DNA from: Mactromeris polynyma
Lineage: Eukaryota > Mollusca > Bivalvia > Venerida > Mactridae
Direction of reading: 5' to 3'
Length of the DNA stretch: 64,000 nt
Assembly: GCA_032209605.1 (NCBI GenBank)
Contig: JASFXZ010000010.1
Location: forward strand, 8,887,385 to 8,951,384
Positions within the stretch are counted from its first letter, which is position 1, and every line of letters starts with the position of its first letter. The notes under the pieces were generated by a model, which ran no database searches, was not told the origin of the DNA, and worked only from the letters and a program-made list of their open reading frames with translations. Positions 23,201-33,400 of this stretch are shown here, in pieces. A program made the translations under genes and the position numbers.

Positions 23201-25516
23201 ACTGACGCACGTAAATACTAACACACGGACAGACGAACGGGCAGCTATATGCTGCTCCTTTGGGAAGCATAAAAAACTGAATCAGCCATCATGCTTTAAA
23301 ATTTTCCTAACACATAAACCAACAAGTGAATAATTTCTGAATGATTATTTAATTAGTTATTCAACAGTCATAGTTTATCTCCAACAAATATGAATTTGAA
23401 CTGAGTGTAGTGCAAGATGAGTCCACTTTGTCTATAGAAACCTGACAATGTTTGATGGTTGTATTTTTACTTTCATGCAGTTTGATTTTATGTTTCTGTT
23501 TTCACTTCTTTACTTCAATTCTTTAAACCAAACTCAAAATGATAAATTGGTACAAAATGTCCACTGTGTTGCATCAATTACTAACTATGCTAGCTCTATG
23601 CTACATAAACTAATTTCTGAAGTCCAGAAAAAATCCTGGCTTGCTTCACACAAAATCTGCAAACTAATCTTGCATAAATACCTGTTTTACTGAAGATGGG
23701 GGCCTGTATTCTCCAGAATCCATTGGTTTAACTTCCAGTGCATCAATAGCAGCTTTCATACCATGATCCTTTTGTTTTCTTGCACCATGATGCTAGTTTA
23801 GTACAACACAATAGCAGAAATGAAATTGAATTAAGTATTGCATTAATAATATGGATGGTTATTCAGATAATAAACAATAAGAGGACGCACAAAATTAAAG
23901 TGATTATATAATTATATACTAATTAATAGAATAATACCAACTATGCTATTAGAAATTAAAACTGAATAGACACATACCAAATAGGATAAACTGGTTTTAG
24001 TTTAGTAGAAACAGCTTCATTCTCTTAAAAATGCCCCAAACATGCCAACGTTTGATATTAAATGAAAATGTAAAATGCATGTAGGGAAAATTTCTTAAAC
24101 TAAACTTGTCAGGAAAGGTATGTCACAGTAAGACCATTTGATTTTGTAGACGACTTTCACTATTAAAGACAAACCTCTCTTTCTTTCCTGATCATCCACG
24201 GAGAAATCTTATCTAGATATCCTGGAACTTTACCATCTTTCTTTCTTCTAGCAATACAATTTGGGATTGTGATCGGAAATGTATCTGATGCACGACCGAA
24301 TCTTAGATTCAATGATCCAGGATGTATAACAACCACAGTATTCACTTGCACAGGCTAAATATTTCAAGGAAGAGAATATATTAATATGATATTTAACACA
24401 TTAGTACAAATGGTCATTTCAAGTGCTACCCTAGTTAGTTAGTTTGGGGCTTTACGCCATTCCTCAATATTCAGTCCATCAGTTGCGGTCAGTTGACCTA
24501 ACCAGTGCTCCTGTGTAACCAAACAGTAGTAACCCACTCCTCCGCAAACAAATATCACACAAAATCACAGAGTTGGGTGTGTAACTAATGCCTCTCAAAT
24601 TGGCATCCTTCTAGACTACAAGTAAATGCATGCGAGACAAGGAATCAACTCCATCTCTACTTAGATAATGTCTGATTCCCCTTAAGCGGTATTAACGACA
24701 ATGTCACTGTTATACGGCAACTTTGTGCAAAATTAACGTCGCGAAAACAAATGACATTTGAATTTATCCAACATGCACACTTATCTATGACATAGAATAC
24801 GTACCTCGTGTATGCAATCTGATGCAACTTGCGTGTATAAACGTTTCGAAGTATTGACAGGCATTCTTTACCTACCTTGCGTTCAGTTACGGCTATCGTT
24901 CCAAAACGTTGCGAAACAGTGAGCGAGTATTGCTATTGACCGGTGTGTTAGCGAAAAACGTTTCATATCACTGGCTATCGCAACTCGGAGGTAGCACGCG
25001 AATATTTGAGCCTATCACTGCGTTCAGTTACGGCTAACAGTCACTCAGATTTTGTTTTGTATCCCTGCCGCACCGTATCACAATGACTGCACACAGGGAA
25101 CCAATTTGCCAAATGAATGCTAGGCTGGTTCCCTGCCTTTACTGTTTTTGAGGCAGGGAACCAGAATAAAAACGAGGCGTTCAAAACAATTATTTGTGAC
25201 GCTAACTTCGAGCGTTTTGCGTTAGCTGTAACTGAACGCAAGGCTAGTTTTGCTTAAACTACTTTAAATAGGAAATACAATTATTGAAGCCGATGTGAAA
25301 TACGTCATCAATTTATGTGCACGTATAATCTAATGACGAATGAATTTGGTTCGACAATCACTGCGGAAATCGGACGTCTTCTCTTTAGATTTCTCTATAT
25401 AATTATGAACTAGTAAGTTTCTGTACATATACGAAAGAGAGAAATATTAAGATGTTACAGGAACCGCCACACACACAATACAATACCTCGCAGGGAAGCA
25501 TCGGCCTAGGAAACAT
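14254..25516 (-). CDS. ACTR8: Actin-related protein 8 (INO80 complex subunit), 13 exons
   Basis: Minus-strand exons: 25516-25487, 24354-24175, 23792-23682, 22898-22794, 21921-21748, 20928-20818, 19419-19304, 18738-18588, 16356-16218, 15775-15678, 15385-15130, 14860-14697 and 14397-14254. All have GT-AG borders and join in frame to 593 codons (592 aa; the human protein is 624). Arp8 is the nuclear actin-fold subunit that, with actin and Arp4, helps INO80 bind linker DNA. Landmarks: VVVIHPGS and FGRASD (about residues 17-32), PHKWTNT (exon 4), SFHWPMRRG (exon 5), VDVGDQK (exon 7), IGGSDIS (exon 8), KKKMYS..VVVGGG (exon 12) and the C-terminal RMLRERAPFIW. An acidic insert (EEEEMDED, exon 11) matches the usual variable Arp8 loop. 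Exon 1 (10 codons, upstream in-frame TAG) is less certain. Exon 8 also reads open into the adjoining minisatellite; the good GTGAGT donor and the homology of exon 9 argue that the array is intronic. Confidence 0.93.
14953..15085 (-). repeat. Dispersed 'TCTAGAGCCC...CAACAGT' repeat in ACTR8 intron 11
   Basis: The sequence (CTGTTGGTAGCC, GACTTGTCCAGG, TTTCTAGAGCCCC) is the reverse complement of segments at 32678-32893 and 39226-39450. It lies between exons and carries no coding function. Confidence 0.55.
16481..18587. repeat. 43-bp minisatellite (about 45 copies) plus 42-bp founder units, ACTR8 intron 8
   Basis: The core from about 16490 to 18390 consists of exact 43-bp steps: CCCTTGCATGGTCCCAATGA, then CATAAACCCATAACAGAACA, then ATT. 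Four positions or position groups vary (catgg/cgtga, gaca/gata, ataac/atgac, gaacaa/gaataa), giving a small set of variant types. The copies nearest exon 8 (about 18390-18587) are diverged 42-bp units that contain the exon 8 end and its splice donor in recognisable form. Because the unit has no stop in any minus frame, all three minus frames are open for 650-750 codons. These ORFs are artefacts. Confidence 0.95.
18502..18587 (-). promoter_or_regulatory. Tandem 5' splice sites after ACTR8 exon 8, 42 bp apart
   Basis: On the minus strand GGACCAT followed by GTGAGTGAAC occurs three times, with exon-type ends at 18588, 18546 and 18504. Each step is 42 bp, so use of the second or third donor would add 14 or 28 residues (VSEHFVMGLCHLDH type) without shifting frame. 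The fourth unit has ATGAGT and has lost the donor. Confidence 0.6.
18802..18925. repeat. Foldback repeat, 'accagtct/attggtt' family
   Basis: GGATACCAGTCTAAAACTC at the left is mirrored by GACTGGTCTTCAAATTCAG at the right, with CATCTCATTGGTTG and GACCAATTGCAG inside. Same family as 777-890 and 55038-55151. It lies in ACTR8 intron 7. Confidence 0.5.
19436..19615. mobile_element. Foldback element, 'TACAGTAAAACCTCA' family (reference copy)
   Basis: The left terminus TACAGTAAAACCTCAAAAAT and the right terminus TAAGTCAGGTTTTACTGTA are inverted repeats. Internal blocks (GGTCTT / AAGACC-type and ATTGAGGTTGA) also pair. Length 180 bp, no ORF. At least seven other copies occur in this window, all about 145-180 bp when uninterrupted. 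Confidence 0.75.
19871..20187. repeat. 17-bp tandem repeat (ATTCACACTCAAATCTC)
   Basis: About 18 copies of a 16/17-bp unit, with CATATT, CAGATT and CAGTTT variants at the junctions. It sits in ACTR8 intron 6. The 100-codon ORF over it is a by-product of the repeat. Confidence 0.9.
21115..21305 (-). mobile_element. Retroposon/SINE-like fragment (minus orientation)
   Basis: The minus strand reads GATGCTTTACATCGAGCACG, then TAAAAGAACCAGGGG, and finishes GGCGACGATAAATAAACTC with an A-rich tail. This resembles a common bivalve SINE-type repeat by eye. It lies in ACTR8 intron 5. Overlapping short ORFs on both strands match no Arp8 segment and are rejected as genes. Confidence 0.45.
22965..23275 (-). 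repeat. Dispersed 'GTCCGTC' repeat, reverse copy in ACTR8 intron 3
   Basis: The minus strand contains ATGCTTCCCAAAGGAGCAG and CGTTCGTCTGTCCGTG, matching the style of the 9728 and 11071 repeat family. No coding function. Confidence 0.4.
24425..24735 (-). mobile_element. SINE-like element, minus orientation, in ACTR8 intron 1
   Basis: On the minus strand the 3' end reads GAGGAATGGCGTAAAGCCCC followed by AACTAACTAACTA, a bivalve SINE tail with a short tandem terminator. A clear B box was not located, so the tRNA-derived head is uncertain. Confidence 0.55.
25018..25241. mobile_element. MITE-like element with TIR TGCGTTCAGTTACGGCTAAC
   Basis: The left end TGCGTTCAGTTACGGCTAAC and the right end GTTAGCTGTAACTGAACGCA are 20-bp inverted repeats. 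The interior holds two copies of a 'CAGGGAACC' motif in opposite orientation. A partial upstream copy starts at about 24890 (GCGTTCAGTTACGGCTATCG). It lies in ACTR8 intron 1. Confidence 0.7.
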
Positions 25517-27410
25517 TAGGGATTGAGGAGATGTAAGGGGCAAATCAAAGACCTAACAATAGGCCTACCATGGTATTTAGGTCTTTGGACAAATATATAA
25601 ATATATAATTATACAAATCGTATATATGGGAAGTAAGGAATTGTCTGGACGACTATCAAGAATAACAATGGAGACTTTAATCATAAATGAAACAACAGGG
25701 GGGTTGAATGGTTGGAATACACCACAAGAAAAGCTAAGAAAGCCACATTCCGAACAATACCGTGACCATTTCGGGGTAGAAAATCTTTTGTTATTTTGCC
25801 AATCTCGTCATTTTAAGACAATATGCTAACTCTGCCCTTGTAGAGAAAGTTATATAACCTAAAACTCGCGGAGTATGAAGCCAACGACAATCGGATGTAG
25901 ATTAATAAAAACCTTTTTCAAATGGCTTCAATTTACAAACGTCGTGAAGTTAAATAATTCCACAAATCCCGCATATATAGTTCTAGCGCGTACATTGTGT
26001 ATACAACTTAACAATATATCTATTAAGCCAATTCGGTTATCAAGTAATTTATTTCTCGATTATTTGAAGAATCCGTTTTTTTATAAATGGAGGGACGTCG
26101 CAGTCACATATAGGCCTACTCCTAATAAACTTTATACATAGATATGTGTGTAGCTAGAAAGTCGATCCAAATTATACTGAGCAAATTTTCTAGTTCTAAT
26201 TGGTCAATCGAGTTTCGTGGTTAATAATTGTTTAATGGTGAATAAAATTTCTAAAGTAAATATATAGATATTTGCATAGTAGATCTACCTTGAAATCAAA
26301 AGTCGTAATATGTGACAATTCGAAAGTTTGTTCACCCAGTGTACATCTTCGCTATCTGAAGGCGCTCTTCGGAAAAAAACAAGAATCATATAATGTTTCA
26401 TCTACAAACGGGTTAAATTAACATATGAAATATATTATACGTGTACATCCGTATGGTAGCGAGAAGGACACGAGGACGTGCAATGGTCGATAACATGTGT
26501 ACCATCTGGCATGACTGATACATCAAATGTTCCCTTTCAAGGTGCGATTTCAATCGTTGCGGAACCTCAAGAATTTTGACTATGACCTCGATGTAGTTCC
26601 GAGTCTGTAGATATATACATTAATAGCTAAAGCTTATGGCGGTGGAGTCCGCTGGAAATCCGCAGATCCGCGCGATTTTTTTTTCGTGAACAATTTTACA
26701 CGCGCTTAAATTATAGGCCCTACAGTTCGACCTCTTTCACTGATTATGGAATTACCTGCAAGACTCCGTTTGTTTCGCCAACCAAATTTATACAAAATTT
26801 TGCATTTTCGAAAGGTCTACAGCTTCTGCCATAGGCCTACCACGTGCTATCACGAAATGACGGAATATTTGTTTAGCTTTTTTGTGAAGATGAGAAGAGT
26901 TCTGTCGCTAGTAATTTTTATAGATCTATGTTTCAATATACGAAAAGCATCTTCATGAACTCGTGCTGAGCTAGATATAAACGAAAACGCTTGTTCATAA
27001 ACTGTTTTAAAGAAATTTTGCAATGTCGACGTTGTTCGAAAATTGGCGGGAATCGCCATATTTGACCAACGCCCTCTAGCGCCTGAAGTGTAAAATACGA
27101 TATAATCAAGTACTTACTTCCGGTATACAATCGAAGAGAGATATGTCCAGTATTTTTTCTTAGTGCAAAGTTTCTACACTTGACTTTGAACGGATGTAAA
27201 ATACTTACAAATGATTCACTCGGTGATTTTATGTCTTTATAAGTCCATGGATTAATTCATTCAAGTGTCTGATGTTACCACGAATTGGATTAAAACATTC
27301 ACGTTGACAGCACAGAAGTCAGCTACTGTAAACGCATTGGATAATTCTAAAACATGAGCAATAATTGGATATGTTAATTAGATATTGTATGGTTATTGAA
27401 TTACGCTAAA
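25517..27410. promoter_or_regulatory. Head-to-head intergenic region between ACTR8 and the membrane-protein gene
   Basis: The inferred ACTR8 start (25516, minus) and the next gene's start (27411, plus) face away from each other across 1.9 kb, so promoters for both genes should lie here. ORFs of 60-90 codons here show no recognisable features. No TATA box or initiator can be assigned with confidence. Confidence 0.4.
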
Positions 27411-30400
27411 ATGGAAGATGACGAAAAAACCATTGCCTTAATTAATGAGAAACTGAAACCGTTTGAAAAATGGAGGGACGAATTTAAAGGTAAGACATTG
27501 ACAGTATGGGTGTGCTTTATGGCCTGAGAGAAATTGAAGGGAGGTGTCCACACAGTATGTGAAGATATGTTTGTCTTAGTGCAATACGTTTAATACAACA
27601 TATTGTTCAAATGATGTTTATATATATATACATGTGGTGATATTATCAAGCCGATAGGACTATTACCTAGCTTACATATACATGTATAAGATTTTTAATG
27701 AATTGGGATAGTCCGGTACTACTAGTACACCAACATTGTTTTCTGATGACCTTAAACTGTTGAAATACAATATATGTTTGTACATGCTTGAGATAACACA
27801 CGCACTATTGTTTATAGATACAACTAATTGTATGCAGTACTCTCTATACATGTCTTAAAATTATGTTTAACAGATTGCACATGTTTTTATCAAAGCCTTT
27901 TTAGTATTACAAGGTTGTGTATGCATGTACACCATTTGTGTAGGCGTGTATCAGTGGCGGATCCAGGACTCTAAATGGGGGGGGCACAACTAATTATAAA
28001 CATATAAAACTTTTTTTGAATGCATTATTTTAATCATATAATGACATGGAATTAACATTTGTCGTGTCAAGGATGTTTGGCAGCTTCAACCGTCTTGGCT
28101 CAATTGCCCCCCCCCCCGGTAGATCCGCCACTGTGTATCCAGGTATACGCACGTACGCCAATGCATACAATTCGGCAGAAAAGTGAAAAAATAAAAGTTC
28201 TAAAAATGCAATAAAAACTGAAGGCAGAAGGGGATAGGGTTATGGGCAAATTCGCCCAAATATATCCGTTGTTTGACACTGTAATTTACCTTATTCTTCC
28301 GCAGTAATTATATTTTTATAATTAACAATATATTATAATTTATATAGCAAACATTAGCATGAAATCGCACAGTTTGCCTCCTTTATATTATCAAAATTTT
28401 CTTGGGGGAGCTAGGCCTCCAAACCACCAGCGGGGGGCCCACACCTCCCCCCAGTTCATGCGTTGCTGCTCGTTTGCACCTACGATGCTCATATTTGGCG
28501 TTCACTTCAAAATCGTCCAGGTACGCCCCTGGGGGATGTCAACTTTTACTAGCCAATCCAAATGTGTCATGCATGCAATGAAAATAGTTAACAAACTGTA
28601 TGATTTGTCTGGTATAAATTGATTTGGTCGGGTCAAAAACTGAACCAGTCATCCATATTATATTATACACATTAATATATGGCATTGGTTACCTTGGTAC
28701 TGTGGTCTTCATTAATACGTCTACTTAGGGGAAAAAGAGCCAATAAAAATGGGAATGAACGAAGTTGCAGTCTGCATTCAACATAATGTGATGTACTAAC
28801 TTACAGTAGGGGCCTCTGTGGTTATGGTTGTTGACTTCAAATTACTTTCCCTTCACCATTGGTGGGTTTGAATCCCACCCGCGATGTAGAATTTGTATAG
28901 GAAGAAGCTATCTTTTGAAGCTGGTTTGTGGAAGGTCATTCATTGTTGGAAAATTTGACAGGTTCAACACTATAGTTATATGTCACCATGATTTACCTGG
29001 ATAGACACCCTGCTGTGTTAATTACATAATCCCTGGTAAGATGAGATTTGTGTATGCCATTTGGTGGGAGGTGTTCACTTATATAGCACTGAATCTAAGC
29101 TTTTAAATTTTGCTGCCGTTTGAATTTAGAAAAAAATGCATTGAGTATTGTTTTAATTTGTGAGCACTATGTTTAATGCAACTGTGAACTGGTGTTGTTA
29201 ATTCATGGGTTAATTTCCACACCTACATGAGGCAAGTTGGGACACATGGTCATGATGTTTTACAACTTCAAATAAGTTATAAATGTACAATATGGATACA
29301 TGTATTGAATGCAGACTAAATGACCATTAAGGCGTAGTCTTCCAGAGCTTTTTTAATTTCCCAATGGATGGAATTCCGACCCCATCTCCAATACAAAAAA
29401 AGATTCAGAATTAAGATCCATATTACTGCTTCAAGAATAAATTCCCAGTTTGAAATGATCAGCTTTAAGGAATAAACAGGCTATATCCTAAAGAGTGGAC
29501 ATCTTCATTTTCAAATTCAATTAATTAATAATCAATTAGAAGGGTTATGCTAAGCCTGTGGTAAGCAAGCACTTTTATAATATTGGTCCAATTTAAATGT
29601 TCTTTGATACATTTTCCCCAATTCCGCACAAAAATTCCCAATTTGAGATCATAGCTGCAGAAACAATTGAAAAAACCCTATCTAGTGTCTTAAATGTGTG
29701 AGTCTAAACATTTCATTCATAACACTGGTCATAAATAAATGTTCAGTGCAGTTTATGATACAGATACAGTAACAATGTTAACAGTTTGACATGTAGGCCA
29801 TTGCCTGGGGAAGTGACATTCCATTGTACTTAAAAATATGATACACACTTTTCTTTACTTGTTTATATGAACTGTGTATAATATATACAGTATATTATGT
29901 ATACAATATATGTAACACAGCCTAATTTATATTGTACTCAGTATAATTACTTAAATCAACATTTTTTAAGGTTTATTTCACTTTGATTGTTGTTCTTACG
30001 GTTATTTCTGTTTTATCCGAATGTTAAACAGATTGATACAAGTCTTACAATAAAAATGCTTATAAACCCAGGTTAAGAAATGCTTCATTTACTGATATTT
30101 TTAGGGCATTTAAAATGTCGGTTTCCAGCCACACAATCTACCCTAATACTTATATCCGTGATGATGTCTGCCATCAGGGGTTTTTCTGGGGAATTTTAGG
30201 GAAAAGCCTGTGGTCAAATTGGGACTTTTATTTAAAATAAATGTCCCAATTAAAATAATACTAAATTGTCAAACTTGGGACATGTACGCGTATCAACAAA
30301 TCTGGTAAATTTTAGAAATAGTATTTTTTAAATTGATTGTTAAGACTTAATTTGTCTAGTTTTACTATAGATCTCTTAAAGCTTTATTAACCTCCTTCGG

Positions 30401-33400
30401 GGGTGTCAATAAAGCTGAGAGCTTGTTAAATTACCGAGTGACTTCAGCATCATCACCCAGCTTCTTTTCTTGTATAAAGTGAGTACACCATTGACCAATA
30501 GTCCAGCCTACTTCTGATGCTTCCCTGTTAATTAAACAATTAGTGAGACCCATCACCCCTGCTCCTTCATACTGAGAACTACTTTATCAGCCTGTCATAG
30601 CAGTCAGACAGAATCTTTCAGGCCAGTATTTGTTGAGTATAAAAACTATTTATAGTTAACTGCATACCCTTATGTACACTACTATGTAAGATGATTTATA
30701 GGTCAGTCGTGTTATGTCAATATAAATGTTGATATGTTGTCTCATTTCGACTGTTCAATAAGGAATGTATGGCCCCGCGTAATTAGGGTCACATACCTAT
30801 ACAGGGACACATATCCTGGTGCTGAAGACACCTTTGTAAAGTAATTAACACATGGTGATAAGTGTACTTATCATAAATGTCAAAAGGTCAAGGTTACCAA
30901 AGCGACCTCAATGCTTCCATAAATTAAAGGAACATATTAAGTGTTATATTGATTTCCGATTAAAAACTCACACGAAAGGGTATATTCAATTCATATTGGG
31001 CAGTTAAGCATGAGTTAGGCTTAAATTAAAATTAGGTTTGTTTGCCCTTTACCGACCGACCCGAGATTTGGCCGCCGACTCAAATAATTTTATTGCAAAA
31101 TTCGGATTTTAATTTTTTTTTTTTTTTTGGGTTACAAACCCGACTATACACCATTATGTCACACTACGATGTGTGCAGTTTGTTCTTCTTAGTTACAAAA
31201 CAATGACTATTTTTGTTTCATTATGTTTGCCTTATGATAACTTCCTCTTGCTGAGAAAAACTTTGGAACCCAAAGTTAGAAAAAAGTATGACACAAAAAT
31301 GGTCATAGTTGCCCTTATAATATTTTCATCAACAATTATTGAAGCCTCGTGCTCATACTCACTAAAACAGATGGGCTATATAAAGTATTAAAAATAAGTA
31401 CACATAAAAGTGTCAATTTTGCTTTCATTTTACCAACATTAATTTTTTCTGAATTGATCCGAGCTTATGTTAACCATGTCTTTGACAACCACATGTCATT
31501 TAATCGTATCTTTTTTAATATTTACAATTATTTTACTGTACCCGCCCACCCAATGTACCACGTGCCAAAATTACCACGCACGAACAATACATTTCGACTA
31601 AACATATTAAAATTTCCACAATAAAATAAAATATTTTTCCTACCTACCTACCCACCTCTAAAATCTAGGGTCGGTAAAGGGCAAACACTTTTTTAATTAT
31701 GGCCTTAATTAACAACAATTCAAGTTTGATTTCGATGAAAATCAACCGATGTTATGGAGGAGTTACGGCCCTTTTTGCGATTTAAGAAATTGGTTCAGAG
31801 GGTGGATGGATTCAATTCATATTGTTTCAAAATTATATAGCCTTTACAAACAAAATTTAATTTAAATAAGTCATGAATTGTCCTGAAATTTCTCAATATG
31901 AACATTGCTTTTTTGTAAGTAGAAAATAAAACACTTAACCCCATTTATACAATATAAAAAATCAATAAAATCTTTATAAAAAATCAATAAAATCTTTGAC
32001 ATTCTCAATTCAAGCCAGTCAAAGCTAAATGATAATTTCAATCATTTTGTTAACTATAGTACTATGGTAAACATATATGAAAATAATAAAAGATTCAGAT
32101 TTATAATAAATATTATAATGTTTCAAGCTAGCCAGTGAAATTAAAGCTAGACAGTTTTAGTCTTTTAATACTAATAAAACTAACATGTATATGTGTAAAA
32201 TATTCATACTTGAGATCAAATTGCTAATGATTTGATAATGAAATTGATGGTATATGATAATAGATAAGAACTGCTTAGATTGATTAATTTGGGGGCGGGG
32301 ACTGTGTGGTAAAATGTTCCCTTGGTGTCTTTGATGTATTCCCTTGGACCCATGGAGCTCACATGTGCATCAACCAGATGCCATATTAGCTTTAGTTATT
32401 CAATGATGCCCTTAGACTTGAGTTATGACTCATGTGTGGTATGATCAATATCAGCCTGTATTATTGTATTTGTTGGGAAATACCCAGTACTTGTGAGTTC
32501 ATACATGTAATAGTATGAGTAATTTGTTCTGAAGTGTTTTGTTTGCATTGTCCCTAATAAATTTTATTTCCTTTATATTTTGTGCATAATAAAAATTTTT
32601 TTTAATATTGTGGAGTTTAATTTTTCATTGCGATTCAAGCATGATTTTAATGGTATATTGTTGTATGTCTGGGCTCTAGAAATCCAGTAGCCTGACATCC
32701 CGGACAAGTCTATAGCTGCCGATTCGTGCTACCAACAGTTGAGTTGGACTTAGTCTAGGACAAGTCTGTTATGCAAGCCTACTTAACTGTTAATCCATAC
32801 CATATTCTATGCTTGAACAACTAGCCTCCCATGTTGGACAAGTAAATATTAACATGTACACTAGTCGGGGACAACTGTATTTAAAGAGCCCTGGTTTGTT
32901 CTGTATGATTAGAGGGATACAATTATCCCTTCATTACAGCAATCCAGAATAGATCTACAGTATTTAAACTAGTTGGTTTCGATGCAGCCGACAGGATCCA
33001 ATGAATGGACATAATTTACTTTGTCAAACATTCCTATTCTCAAAATATTGGATTTCCCGATAGTTCAGCTCAGCTTAAAAATATCAATGTGCAAAACAGT
33101 AAATGACCCGGCCAGCAATCTGGAACGATAAATGTTGTTAAGGCAGTTAAGCCACCGACAATTGGACAATAAACAATGGAATAATGATCATCGATTGTTT
33201 GATTTTCACAATTCATGTGCACAATTTCCTATGTTGGAGTATGTTGAATAATACAAGCAAATTGTTATTCTCACTGTTTGCCTTTTGTATTCGAAATACC
33301 GTATTTGAATAGTTTATTATCATATGACTCATCATTTCTACTTGAACCTTGGAAGTACTGAGGCTAATGTCACTGTTAAAATGAAATATTCTACTGAAAT

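Noticed and set aside
31030..31705. Transposase gene inside the GTTTGCCCTTTACCGACC foldback
   Set aside because: ORFs inside are under 100 codons, with no DDE-type motifs or helix-turn-helix visible; treated as nonautonomous.
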